Shown here: piece after piece, positions 51,199 to 60,090 of the stretch
Layout of the letters: every line of letters begins with the position of its first letter
How positions within the stretch are numbered: the stretch's first letter is position 1
Origin: a virus
DNA: 64,000 nucleotides
Virus record (IMG/VR): IMGVR_UViG_3300047321_000238
Location: 174,297-238,296 of that record
Direction: 5' to 3' (one strand)
Notes under the pieces: generated by a model
What the model saw: only the letters and a program-made list of their open reading frames with translations
What the model was told of the DNA's origin: nothing
Databases searched by the model: none
Position numbers and translations under genes: made by a program

Positions 51199-51339
51199 TT
51201 AAACTACTATAGGATCTCCATTTTCATCAAGACCTAAATTAAATAAATAAGCTCTTACTCCATCTTGTAATTTTGCAGGTACTTGATCAAATGTAGTACC
51301 TCCGCTTATGATTTCACTTGCATATAATCTTACTAACAT
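51199..51339 (-). CDS. CD1375/XkdX-like small protein (46 aa)
   Basis: Start at 51339 (MLVRLYASEIISGG) is supported by AGGAAGCGAGGG upstream. The pattern short strand, YA-x-E-I-I-x-G, then D-x-V-P-A-K-L-x-D-x-V resembles small proteins called CD1375 or XkdX-like in clostridial phages, found next to tail-fibre genes. It is a paralogue of the gene just upstream (shared EII, VPAKL). Function unknown. Confidence 0.75.
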   Translation of the reverse strand: MLVRLYASEIISGGTTFDQVPAKLQDGVRAYLFNLGLDENGDPIVV

Positions 51340-51401
51340 ATTTTTGCCCTCGCTTCCTTTAATTAATAAATATATAAATAATAACAAGTAATTAATCATT
51401 A

Positions 51402-51527
51402 CTAATCACCTACTATTGCTTTATCTAATTCTGCTTGTATCTTTTCTTTTAATTTAGCTGGTACATCATCAATTGTGATATTACCATTAATTATCTCTTT
51501 ACAATATAATGTTATTAAATTTTCCAT
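51402..51527 (-). CDS. CD1375/XkdX-like small protein (41 aa)
   Basis: ATG at 51527 follows AAGGAGGAATTTATTC. The protein MENLITLYCKEIINGN then TIDDVPAKLKEKIQ aligns with the gene at 51199 (LY-x-x-EII-x-G, D-VPAKL). The pair probably arose by duplication. It fills the gap between 51400 and 51541. Confidence 0.75.
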   Translation of the reverse strand: MENLITLYCKEIINGNITIDDVPAKLKEKIQAELDKAIVGD

Positions 51528-51541
51528 GAATAAATTCCTCC

Positions 51542-51880
51542 TTAAGCATATACAATACTAGCTAATTCCATAACACAGCCTTTTAGTAATTCATTGTCAG
51601 ATACTACATTATCTAAAGTTGTTTTCAATGAATCATTGTTAGTTGTTAAATCAGCTACTTGTTTTTGCAAAACTTCAACATCTGTAGGTTGTACTATTTT
51701 TTCTTCAGAAGCCATTATAGTCATATTCAAATCATTTGCAATATCTGTAGCCCATGCTATAGCTTCATCTTTATTGGCAAAGTAATCTTGAGTAGCAGGA
51801 TTCTTTTCTTGAAATATTGTTATATCGAAGTCATTAGTTATAGTTATTGCTGTATTTCCATTAAAAAAATATCTAAGCAT
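51542..51880 (-). CDS. Small tail-region protein with C-terminal coiled coil (112 aa)
   Basis: Start at 51880 (MLRYFFNGNTAITIT) lies nine bases after AGGA; an ATG at 51889 is too close to that site. The N-terminal half looks beta-rich, the C-terminal half is a coiled coil (VEVLQKQVADLTTNNDSLKTTL). It resembles small phage proteins between fibre genes and XkdX-like proteins. It may act in fibre assembly or attachment. Confidence 0.75.
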   Translation of the reverse strand: MLRYFFNGNTAITITNDFDITIFQEKNPATQDYFANKDEAIAWATDIANDLNMTIMASEEKIVQPTDVEVLQKQVADLTTNNDSLKTTLDNVVSDNELLKGCVMELASIVYA

Positions 51881-51895
51881 AGTTATCATTCCTTT

Positions 51896-52852
51896 CTATA
51901 AGTTTCTTGGAACTTGCGTAACAATTAATAATCCACTAAGAGCTGTATTGTCATCCATTTTTATATTAATAGCAAAGTTACCTGCTACCGTAGGAGCACC
52001 TTTTAGATATCCATTTTCAAAAAACATACCTTGAGGCAGTGCTGTTATATCAGTTACAGTACCTTTAGTAAACGATAAGTATTGTTCAAAATAAGAATAC
52101 TTCTGGACTACAAGCCTAAAGCCTTTTAATCCTCCTCCACCACTAAATGCAATTACTCCAATAGCAGGTGGTTTGTAATCTTCAATAGTAACTGTAACTG
52201 GTTGGATTAGAGTAGAAGTACTTTTTATTACTGGAACTCTATTCTCAACAAAGATACTGGCATAATTGATTTTTAATCTACTATCATCAATGTCATATAC
52301 CATTACATCTTTTTCAACACCTAAAGGATAGTATTGATTTTCATGCACTTGTCTTTTACTAAATACTAATTTTGGTTTATTAATAATTATACTTTGTTTA
52401 TAACATGTTACTGATGCGTTATATGAATACACTCTAGTATCATCCATTATTAAATATTGCATAATATACTTATTTGTATCATTTTTATCAATAACCTGAC
52501 AAGTAGCTTTCATTACTATAGAACTTTGAGCAGAATTATCTACTGTAACTGATGCCTCGCTGTTTTTGTTTTTGTTATATGACCAAAACAAAGTAGGCTT
52601 TTTTTCATGTGATGCTACAATTTGTGTTTCACTATTGATAACGATTCTATTGAGATTTAATAATTCATTATTAGCCATCAAACTCTTTTCAAAACATAAA
52701 TCACTATCATTTATAGTATCACTAACTACAATAATGTCTGTATTGACATTACTATTTACTACAGCAATTCCATTAGCTATTAAACATATTACAGAACTTC
52801 CTACTGTTCCAATACTTTGTGCTATACCATCTCCAAAACTCATTAAATTCAC
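51896..52852 (-). CDS. Structural protein with Ig-like C-terminal domain (318 aa)
   Basis: Most of the protein is beta-rich. The C-terminal part TALPQGMFFENGYLKG followed by PTVAGNFAINIKMDDN is the pattern of a putative Ig (He_PIG) domain, used for adhesion. A Gly-rich hinge (SGGGGLKGF) precedes it. Start follows AGGAGGTGAATTTA. It is probably part of an appendage with the two paralogous genes upstream. Confidence 0.78.
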   Translation of the reverse strand: MNLMSFGDGIAQSIGTVGSSVICLIANGIAVVNSNVNTDIIVVSDTINDSDLCFEKSLMANNELLNLNRIVINSETQIVASHEKKPTLFWSYNKNKNSEASVTVDNSAQSSIVMKATCQVIDKNDTNKYIMQYLIMDDTRVYSYNASVTCYKQSIIINKPKLVFSKRQVHENQYYPLGVEKDVMVYDIDDSRLKINYASIFVENRVPVIKSTSTLIQPVTVTIEDYKPPAIGVIAFSGGGGLKGFRLVVQKYSYFEQYLSFTKGTVTDITALPQGMFFENGYLKGAPTVAGNFAINIKMDDNTALSGLLIVTQVPRNL

Positions 52853-52869
52853 CTCCTGATTGTAAAACT

Positions 52870-52888
52870 GGGGTATATAAAATACCCC
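52870..52888. other. Intergenic hairpin
   Basis: GGGGTAT-ataaa-ATACCCC is a 7-bp perfect stem in the 45-base gap between 52852 and 52898. The minus-strand tail (AGTTTTAC) is a weak T-run, so it may be a partial terminator or a processing site. Confidence 0.6.
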
Positions 52889-52897
52889 TTATTATTA

Positions 52898-54433
52898 TTA
52901 CAGTACTAATTGTGGATATATTGTTAAACTACCTGCTCCTTGAACTTTTATAGGAACTTGCAAATCACCTGTTGATAGAGTAGCAACTGTTAAAGTTTTG
53001 CTACCACTAGAAGTAAATATACCATTACCTTTTAAAGTTAATTGTAAATTTGTTACGATATAATTACCTGAGTAGTTTTGACAATTGATTGTGCTATAAG
53101 TATTTATATCAGTTCCTTCATATTTATAAGATCCAAGTTCATATTTAACATTAATGTTTGTAGGAACGAATGGACTTAAGTATTCTACTTCTCCCAAAGC
53201 ATTAACTATCCATATATTTTCACTTTGATCTGTTCCTATATGAGATGGTTGATTACTTAGAGTGTCTGTAATTACAAACTTTTCATTTGCAACATCAAAG
53301 TTCATGAATATACAAGCAGTAGGAGATGCACATACTAAGAATGAGTTATTTTTAACTCCTACAAATCCTCTGAAGTAATCTACAGTAGGTTGTACAAAAC
53401 TCTTAAAAGTTAATGTATTAGCAGCCATATCTATTAGGAAAGTATAAATACCGTATCCAGTTAGATTGGCTGGAGTTGAAGAAATCGTATGCTCATATAT
53501 TGCAATATTTAAATATTGCTTACCATTTGCAGTTGTTATAAAAGGTTCATATTTAACATTAAGGTTAGCAGCGAAAACTGGAAGTTGAGTTATTGAACCC
53601 CAAGTAATTGTTGGATCTGCTTCTGTACATATAGTAGCCAGAGTAGCTTGTGTTGTATCAAATTTATATCTAGTGAATGCAAATTTATTAGTACCTGTAT
53701 TATGCCATGGTGCGAAAGTATAGAATTCTGTATCGCTAACGTTTATAGTATCTGAATAACAAGTTCCAAAATCTAGAGTAGATGTTTTAGCACCTAACGT
53801 AAAAACTTCATTTAAAGCTGTTGTCTTATTATATCTTTTTATATTAACTGTTCCATATCTCTTTTTAGATGCATGGAATATATGAGTACTATTTTCTTTG
53901 ATTGCATTTGACCAACCATAAGTTAAATAATCTTCAATAGTAGTTTGAGTTAAAGTTATTTTATCTATTTTTACAAAGTAATCATGGAAAGTTGTTGCAC
54001 TCATTATATAATATAAATAGTTAACATCTTGTCCACAATAAGCCCGTACAAAAGGATAAGTAGTTGGTATAGCTCCATAACTTATAGAAGTTTGCAAAGT
54101 AACCTCTCCGTTACTTTCTTTTATTTTCATAAGTCTCATTGTATTAGAAGCTCTTGTTCCCATAACCCAAACATAACTTATTGTTGGATCATATCTATCT
54201 GTAACAACTGTATCTCCTTGAGTTTTTGAACTATGAATCCAAGAATGATTTAACATAAGTTTTTGAGACATACTTACATCAGCAATATCACCTAATGTTG
54301 GAAATAGCTTAAGTGGTTTTGGTATCATTTGTGCTTTGTCGTAGTAATGTGCATTAATGATATAGCCTAATGGAGTTTCTACTACCTTTTGTATTGAACC
54401 TGAAATTGAGTTATTGTCTAAAATTTTAGCCAT
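52898..54433 (-). CDS. Receptor-binding-like fibre protein, paralogue of the next gene (511 aa)
   Basis: The N-terminus MAKILDNNSISGSIQKVVE is shared in style with 54455-55987 (MAKILGTNSLNGNVSKLVE). The middle 350 residues are beta-rich with repeated aromatic strand patterns, possibly a beta-propeller. The C-terminal 90 residues (YELGSYKYEGTDINT, NCQNYSGNYIVTNLQLTLKG) form an Ig-like domain related to the small protein at 17083-17436. Start follows GAGGAGGAAATTATA. Host binding is the likely role. Confidence 0.8.
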   Translation of the reverse strand: MAKILDNNSISGSIQKVVETPLGYIINAHYYDKAQMIPKPLKLFPTLGDIADVSMSQKLMLNHSWIHSSKTQGDTVVTDRYDPTISYVWVMGTRASNTMRLMKIKESNGEVTLQTSISYGAIPTTYPFVRAYCGQDVNYLYYIMSATTFHDYFVKIDKITLTQTTIEDYLTYGWSNAIKENSTHIFHASKKRYGTVNIKRYNKTTALNEVFTLGAKTSTLDFGTCYSDTINVSDTEFYTFAPWHNTGTNKFAFTRYKFDTTQATLATICTEADPTITWGSITQLPVFAANLNVKYEPFITTANGKQYLNIAIYEHTISSTPANLTGYGIYTFLIDMAANTLTFKSFVQPTVDYFRGFVGVKNNSFLVCASPTACIFMNFDVANEKFVITDTLSNQPSHIGTDQSENIWIVNALGEVEYLSPFVPTNINVKYELGSYKYEGTDINTYSTINCQNYSGNYIVTNLQLTLKGNGIFTSSGSKTLTVATLSTGDLQVPIKVQGAGSLTIYPQLVL

Positions 54434-54454
54434 TATAATTTCCTCCTCTTATTA

Positions 54455-55987
54455 TTATAGTGCTTTAACAGCTACTTTAAGATTTCCAGAGTCTGTAATA
54501 GTTACTGGAATCGACATTGTATCAAGGTTAGATGTTGTAATAGTTTTAGTTCTTGTCCCATTATCAGTAAATTTACAATTACCATAAAGATTAATTTGCA
54601 AACTTGTAGACAAATAGTGTCCTTGATAATTTTTAACATATGCAACTACATTTGTAGTTATATCTGTTCCATTGTAGTTATAAACATCTGATTCAAAATC
54701 TGCAAATATAGTTACTGGCATTACATTTGAAATCATCTCTATGCTTGAATCAGCATATTGAATATAAAGATTATTATTACTATCGCAACCGATTTGACTT
54801 ATAGGTATATCAAATGAAGATACTTTTTTATATGAAGTTGTCCCAGTATCCCATGTATAAATATGACAACCATTTTCATAAGCTAACATTAAAGTTTGAT
54901 TATTTAATACAGGTAAAACTGTTTTATATATTATTGGATTAAAGTTCGTATAAGACACAAGTTTCCAATTGTTTTCATCTATAACTTCATACGTATATAG
55001 AGCTGAATCGTTAGCAGTGAGGGCTATAGCATTTGTGCCTCTATTGTAAGATAAATGATTTATATATTTTTTTCCTGTAACTGAATCAGTAAAATCTATC
55101 AATGTATTACATACATATAAATGAGAAGGGGATGTAAATGGAATTTTGCCAGCAGGCAATAAAGACATATCCACTGTCACTGTAGAATTTACTACAGTAT
55201 CTTTAGTGGTATTTAATACATATTTTCTATATGCAAAATAATGATCAGTCATTCCTAAACTTAAACCATCCCTAACTGCATAAAATACTCCATTGCTATT
55301 CATATCAGATGGGAATATCTCAAAAAAATTTCCAGTAGCAAATGTCTCTGCCAAAATCCAAGTTACTGCATTAGTAATTTTATTATATTTTCCAATATTA
55401 TAAGTAGTAGTACTCATAGTAGTTGTTCCAAAATATATATACATATCAGTGTCTTTTAATATTTTAATAGTTCCCATAGTACCTAAATTTACAGATGTTT
55501 GCACCATAGTTGTTTTATTTATATAACCAATATAAGCATATGCTGCACCAGCTTCTCGGTTTACTGTAAAGTATGCTTTTTGACTATCTTGACTTATTAA
55601 ATCTACACATGTGAAATAAGAAGTAAGAAAATCAGTCATTTGAGTATCTGTCCAAGTTCCATTTGAATTCTTGGTAAGTTTATGAACATATGCATTTCCA
55701 GTTATACCTAATATACTTTGAGCTGCCACATAACAAGTTGAAGGATCTACAGAGTCTATTAAATAACTATTGGTTGTTCTATTTCTATACCAATGACTAT
55801 TTACATAAGCAGTTTTACTTAAAATCATATCATTGTTTGCACCAACAAGTATTGGACAGAAATCGAAAGGGATTGGAGAAAGTGTATTTTTATCGTACAC
55901 TTGTCCATTTATTAAGAAGCTATCACCTAGCTCTACTAATTTAGATACATTTCCATTAAGTGAATTCGTTCCTAAAATTTTTGCCAT
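54455..55987 (-). CDS. Receptor-binding-like fibre protein, paralogue of the previous gene (510 aa)
   Basis: Similar in length and plan to 52898-54433: MAKILGTNSLNGNVSKLVE start, a beta-rich middle and a C-terminal Ig-like domain (YNYNGTDITT, KNYQGHYLSTSLQINLYG, NCKFTDNG, IPVTITDSGNLKV). The middle parts are much more diverged than the ends, as expected for receptor-binding proteins. The C-terminal domain is the closest match in the window to the tagged protein at 17083-17436. Confidence 0.8.
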   Translation of the reverse strand: MAKILGTNSLNGNVSKLVELGDSFLINGQVYDKNTLSPIPFDFCPILVGANNDMILSKTAYVNSHWYRNRTTNSYLIDSVDPSTCYVAAQSILGITGNAYVHKLTKNSNGTWTDTQMTDFLTSYFTCVDLISQDSQKAYFTVNREAGAAYAYIGYINKTTMVQTSVNLGTMGTIKILKDTDMYIYFGTTTMSTTTYNIGKYNKITNAVTWILAETFATGNFFEIFPSDMNSNGVFYAVRDGLSLGMTDHYFAYRKYVLNTTKDTVVNSTVTVDMSLLPAGKIPFTSPSHLYVCNTLIDFTDSVTGKKYINHLSYNRGTNAIALTANDSALYTYEVIDENNWKLVSYTNFNPIIYKTVLPVLNNQTLMLAYENGCHIYTWDTGTTSYKKVSSFDIPISQIGCDSNNNLYIQYADSSIEMISNVMPVTIFADFESDVYNYNGTDITTNVVAYVKNYQGHYLSTSLQINLYGNCKFTDNGTRTKTITTSNLDTMSIPVTITDSGNLKVAVKAL

Positions 55988-56008
55988 TATATAATTCCTC
56001 CTTTATTT

Positions 56009-59000
56009 TTAATATGCAGTAAGATAGTAATTTGCACTAAACTTACCATTAACCATTACTTGCACATTCGGACTTATACCCAATATATACTTTTGCGTAC
56101 TACCAGGTGGAATCAAAACATCTACTACAACTAAAGAACTATCTAGCACAACTAAATGTAATTGATTAATTGCTTTAGCATCTTCAGTTTCATTGACACT
56201 AATTACATCATTTTTAATAGTTAATTCACTTTGCATAATTGCACTATAAATATTTGCATTAAAAATTGTATTAACATCAGCAAGTAAAGTAGATGAAGCA
56301 AAAGTTTGTGTATCCCAATGATTTTGATAAGTGTAAGGTTGTAAGTTAGTTAAAATTTTCTTACCTCCAAAATACATATTACCGTTAACATCTTCTGTTA
56401 TTTTATTTAATGAAGCAATATTTGTATGAATATGCTCATTTATTTTAGAAGAGAATAATGCACTAGATTCTGTTTTAGTATAAACAGTACTCTTAGCAGC
56501 GTAACCACCTAATACAGTTGTTATCTTAGAAGAACTATAAGTTTTATCTGTTCTACTTCTAGTATCATCTATAAAATCAGCAGTCATAACTGTTGCTGAT
56601 CCTCCTCCAGTTCCTGTACCATTACCTACTGCTCCTTGAGAACAATTTATAACAACTCTTACAGCATTATTAGTTGGAGATTCTAATATTATTTCATCTG
56701 GATTTGTTCCATCTAAAAGTCCCCACGAAATACTGTTTATACTAAAGTTGGTTGCATCATAGAATCCTACTATAAGATTTTTAGAATTTAGTCCATGCTG
56801 AACCAAAGCAGTGTATATTCCTAATCCTGAATCATAAGTCCAATCTGTTTGACCTATTGTTTTAGTATAGTTCTCTTTACTATTAGTAAGAGTTCCTATA
56901 TCTTTCAACTCGTAATTCATTAGTGTTCCATTTGCAACTAAAATTTTACCATTGTCATAAACATCTGGCATGTCTTGCAAATCTGTAGTAAACATATTTG
57001 GTAAACTTAGTTCAACAGTTCCATCTACTTTTTGTAATCCTGTTAAATTTTTAAATGTCAAGTTTGGAACGTCTGTAAAATCTATTCCATCTTTATCAGT
57101 TACTTTTTGTATCTTTATCATAGACTTTATAGAGCTAAGATAAGTAACTTGTGTTCCTGTTGAATTAGTAACTAAGAAAGCACTTGGCTTAACTATTGGA
57201 TCTACATCAGATAATCCTGCTAATTTGATAGCACTTATCTTTGTATTTACAGTATTGTTAGTAACTAATTTATTTGAACTTGAAACATCAGGAGGGATAT
57301 CTGTAGCAATACCAGTTAAGGTAGTATTTATTGTAGCTTGCGTAGCTACTACTGCTGTTAAATTTTGAATATTAGCTTTTTCTGCATCTGTTACATATCT
57401 AAAGTTTGTAGTTTCTACTAAGTCTGCAGTATTAAATAGTGACAAGTCACTTATTCCTCCACCGCCTCCACTACTTATAATAGGATTTCCTTTATACAAT
57501 GGATTACCTAATCCATCTTCTGTGAAGAAATCTATAACATTCTTATTACTATGATCATGAGCTTTATTAATAGCATTTCCTATATCAGTATTAGTTTGAG
57601 TATAAGTATCTAATAAAGGCTTGTTAGCATGAGTATGTTTATTATTTACTGCATCTGCTAAATCAGCATCGATCTGAGTGTAAGTTGATAATAGAATTGC
57701 ATTAGGCAGATTTTGAATATCTGTTTTTCTAGCTATAAGTGGATCTATTCTACCTTCTTGATACATACCTGTTGATTCAGTAATAACATTAAGTTGGTTA
57801 GTACTAAAGTCACGAATAGTAGCCGTAAAAGAACCAGAGTAACTCCAAGAAGATGATGCATATAAATATATAGTAGATGCTCCTGCATGAGTTTCATCAG
57901 CTATTACTATAATCATATCTTTTGATTTTGGAGATGGAAATGTAGTTGCTATGTCTGCTTTAGTTGGCACACTCCCTGTGAAGTTTCCTACACTTGAAAT
58001 TGCATTGATTTGTGCTTGTATATTACTAGTAACTCCATACATATAATTTAATTCAGTTATAGTAGAAGTTAATCCATCTAAAGTAGTAGCTTTATCAACT
58101 ATTCCATCACTATTAGCATCATAGATACTTTTCTTCATATCTCCTAATATTTTTCCATTATAATATAAATTACCTAATACATCTGTCATATTATTAATTG
58201 CATCATGTTGATTTTTATCTATATGGTAGAATTCTGCTGTAGCAACTTTTCCACCTTGTATGGTACTTAATCCATTATGATTACCTGTAGCAGATAATAT
58301 TAAATTGGTTTTATCAAATGTTAATCCACTTGTGAAATTACTTGTAACCGTATAAGTCTCATTGTTATATACTAGGTTTTGACCTATTGTGTAAGGTGTA
58401 CTTGGTTTCCATGTTTGAACTAATTGAGTTTCTATTGCCATATCAGCAATCAAAGCATGTTCTGCTCTATCTACTAAAGCATTTCCGTTTATATCATAAA
58501 CAGTCTTATGCATATCAGAAACTACAGTCCAATCATTTAAATCAAAAGTTGAACTACTAGCAAAACTTGATTTAGATGTTAATAGATTACTATCGTGAAC
58601 AATAGTCTCTCCATAACTATAAGGATTGTTTGGAGTAAAGTCGGGGAATTTAATACTTGTACTACCACTTCCTCCTCCACTACCTCCGCCATATACAGCA
58701 TAGTTTCCTGGATCTATATCTGGACTTACTATAGCACTCGCAATTTCGTTTAAAGTTTTATATAACTTACCCATATAAGATATAAGTTGAAATTGTTTAA
58801 AACTTTTTCCTGATTGCCAATCTAACACTATAGCTACATCACTACCTGCTTCACTAACACTTTTGTCTATATTTATTTTGTAAATTGTTACTTTACTATT
58901 TGTAGTATCTGTAACAGCACATACTTGTCCAGCATATGCTTTTGAAGTTAAAGCAAAAGTTTGCAAAGCTGATAATGATGAAAATACTGAACTTGCTTTA

Positions 59001-59407
59001 AGATCTGATGCAAGACTTGCTATATTTGTTGTTATCATATTGTCAACACTTGTTGCAGTTGAAGCAAACATTGCATTGATTTGTTCTTTAGTATAATAAT
59101 CATTTAAATCAATTACATCAGTAATAGGATTACCTTGAAATAATAATTGTCCACCTACAAATGAGAACTTGTTTAATAAAACATCATTTAAAGAACCTAA
59201 TTTATTTTTATCTGCTGTTATATAATTATTATCAGACAATCCAGTTATAACTACATCAATTTTAGAACCGTCTTTCATTGTAAAGTGCAATGTACCGCCT
59301 GTATTTACAATGCTTTCTATTCCAACGTGCATACTGTTAATTGCTTCCATAACTATAATTTTAGATTTACCTTTAGCTATGGAAAGTGTTGTTACATCTA
59401 TACTCAT
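56009..59407 (-). CDS. Long tail fibre protein (1132 aa)
   Basis: The protein has repeated fibre-shaft motifs: NxHTHANKPLLDTYTQT and KAHDHSNKNVIDFFTED type segments (H-x-H-x-N-x-x-x-I/L-D), NYITADKNKLGSL, several GNPLYKGNPI/GKKI strands, and Gly-rich hinges (GGGSGGGSGS, SSGGGGGISD). A beta-rich C-terminus ends FSANYYLTAY. The H-x-H-x-N repeats are typical of metal-binding fibre shafts in phages and R-type particles. It is the largest fibre of the window. Confidence 0.85.
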   Translation of the reverse strand: MSIDVTTLSIAKGKSKIIVMEAINSMHVGIESIVNTGGTLHFTMKDGSKIDVVITGLSDNNYITADKNKLGSLNDVLLNKFSFVGGQLLFQGNPITDVIDLNDYYTKEQINAMFASTATSVDNMITTNIASLASDLKASSVFSSLSALQTFALTSKAYAGQVCAVTDTTNSKVTIYKINIDKSVSEAGSDVAIVLDWQSGKSFKQFQLISYMGKLYKTLNEIASAIVSPDIDPGNYAVYGGGSGGGSGSTSIKFPDFTPNNPYSYGETIVHDSNLLTSKSSFASSSTFDLNDWTVVSDMHKTVYDINGNALVDRAEHALIADMAIETQLVQTWKPSTPYTIGQNLVYNNETYTVTSNFTSGLTFDKTNLILSATGNHNGLSTIQGGKVATAEFYHIDKNQHDAINNMTDVLGNLYYNGKILGDMKKSIYDANSDGIVDKATTLDGLTSTITELNYMYGVTSNIQAQINAISSVGNFTGSVPTKADIATTFPSPKSKDMIIVIADETHAGASTIYLYASSSWSYSGSFTATIRDFSTNQLNVITESTGMYQEGRIDPLIARKTDIQNLPNAILLSTYTQIDADLADAVNNKHTHANKPLLDTYTQTNTDIGNAINKAHDHSNKNVIDFFTEDGLGNPLYKGNPIISSGGGGGISDLSLFNTADLVETTNFRYVTDAEKANIQNLTAVVATQATINTTLTGIATDIPPDVSSSNKLVTNNTVNTKISAIKLAGLSDVDPIVKPSAFLVTNSTGTQVTYLSSIKSMIKIQKVTDKDGIDFTDVPNLTFKNLTGLQKVDGTVELSLPNMFTTDLQDMPDVYDNGKILVANGTLMNYELKDIGTLTNSKENYTKTIGQTDWTYDSGLGIYTALVQHGLNSKNLIVGFYDATNFSINSISWGLLDGTNPDEIILESPTNNAVRVVINCSQGAVGNGTGTGGGSATVMTADFIDDTRSRTDKTYSSSKITTVLGGYAAKSTVYTKTESSALFSSKINEHIHTNIASLNKITEDVNGNMYFGGKKILTNLQPYTYQNHWDTQTFASSTLLADVNTIFNANIYSAIMQSELTIKNDVISVNETEDAKAINQLHLVVLDSSLVVVDVLIPPGSTQKYILGISPNVQVMVNGKFSANYYLTAY

Positions 59408-59423
59408 TAATTAATCCTCCTTT

Positions 59424-59621
59424 CTATTGTAAATGCCATTGTTCATCATCTTCTGAATACATATAAACGTCTCCCGTATCGATTACGTACACCGTACTAG
59501 AAGTAGGAATATATCCTCCAGTTTTGTTTAAGTTTGTAGGAAGATTAGGAACATCAGAAGACATACATGATAATTCTTTTATCTTTCTAACTTTTTCTCC
59601 ATCCTTATCTACTCTAATCAT
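59424..59621 (-). CDS. Small protein upstream of the long fibre (65 aa)
   Basis: Start at 59621 (MIRVDKDGEKVRKIKEL) follows AGAAAGGAG; a TTG at 59630 overlaps it. The C-terminal part STVYVIDTGDVYMYSEDD and QWHLQ resembles the short strand pair with Trp found in many small phage tail proteins. It lies between a baseplate-like gene and the long fibre. No specific family is recognised. Confidence 0.75.
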   Translation of the reverse strand: MIRVDKDGEKVRKIKELSCMSSDVPNLPTNLNKTGGYIPTSSTVYVIDTGDVYMYSEDDEQWHLQ

Positions 59622-59638
59622 TAAAAACAACTCCTTTC

Positions 59639-60073
59639 TTAATCGAATTCTATATCTAAAAACATATTCTTTAGACCGTTTTTTAGATTTCCAGGGAAGT
59701 TACTGAATTTTAATTTGATGTTTTTATAACTAGCAGCATTAGTTGATTGCTCTAATCCATCATTATATTCTCCACTTAACTGCCCTATTGAAACGACAGC
59801 TCTTTGAAGTTCCGTTTCTGGAACTGCATAGTAGCTATCGTTAACTGAAACTGTACAATATGATAATAGTGATGAATCTTCTATAGTGTCAAAATAGATA
59901 GCTAATCTTGCATCGTCAATGTTATCTACACTTTTCGAACCATATCTGTTATTCCAGACTTGTACACTTACATTGATTTCTGAATCAGATGTATATGAAC
60001 CTAAGTAATATTCATCATCTTGCATATAACTGTCCTGCTCTTTTACATACCAACTTATTATAGGATTACTCAT
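59639..60073 (-). CDS. Tail structural protein, beta-rich (144 aa)
   Basis: The protein starts MSNPIISWYVKEQDSYMQ and contains beta strands such as INVSVQVWNNRYGSK, DARLAIYFDT and KNIKLKFSNFPGN. This is the composition of a small Ig-like or jelly-roll structural protein. It sits between the 791-aa protein and the fibre genes. Start follows AGAAAGGAGAATATTTGGT. No family is recognised. Confidence 0.75.
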   Translation of the reverse strand: MSNPIISWYVKEQDSYMQDDEYYLGSYTSDSEINVSVQVWNNRYGSKSVDNIDDARLAIYFDTIEDSSLLSYCTVSVNDSYYAVPETELQRAVVSIGQLSGEYNDGLEQSTNAASYKNIKLKFSNFPGNLKNGLKNMFLDIEFD

Positions 60074-60090
60074 ACCAAATATTCTCCTTT

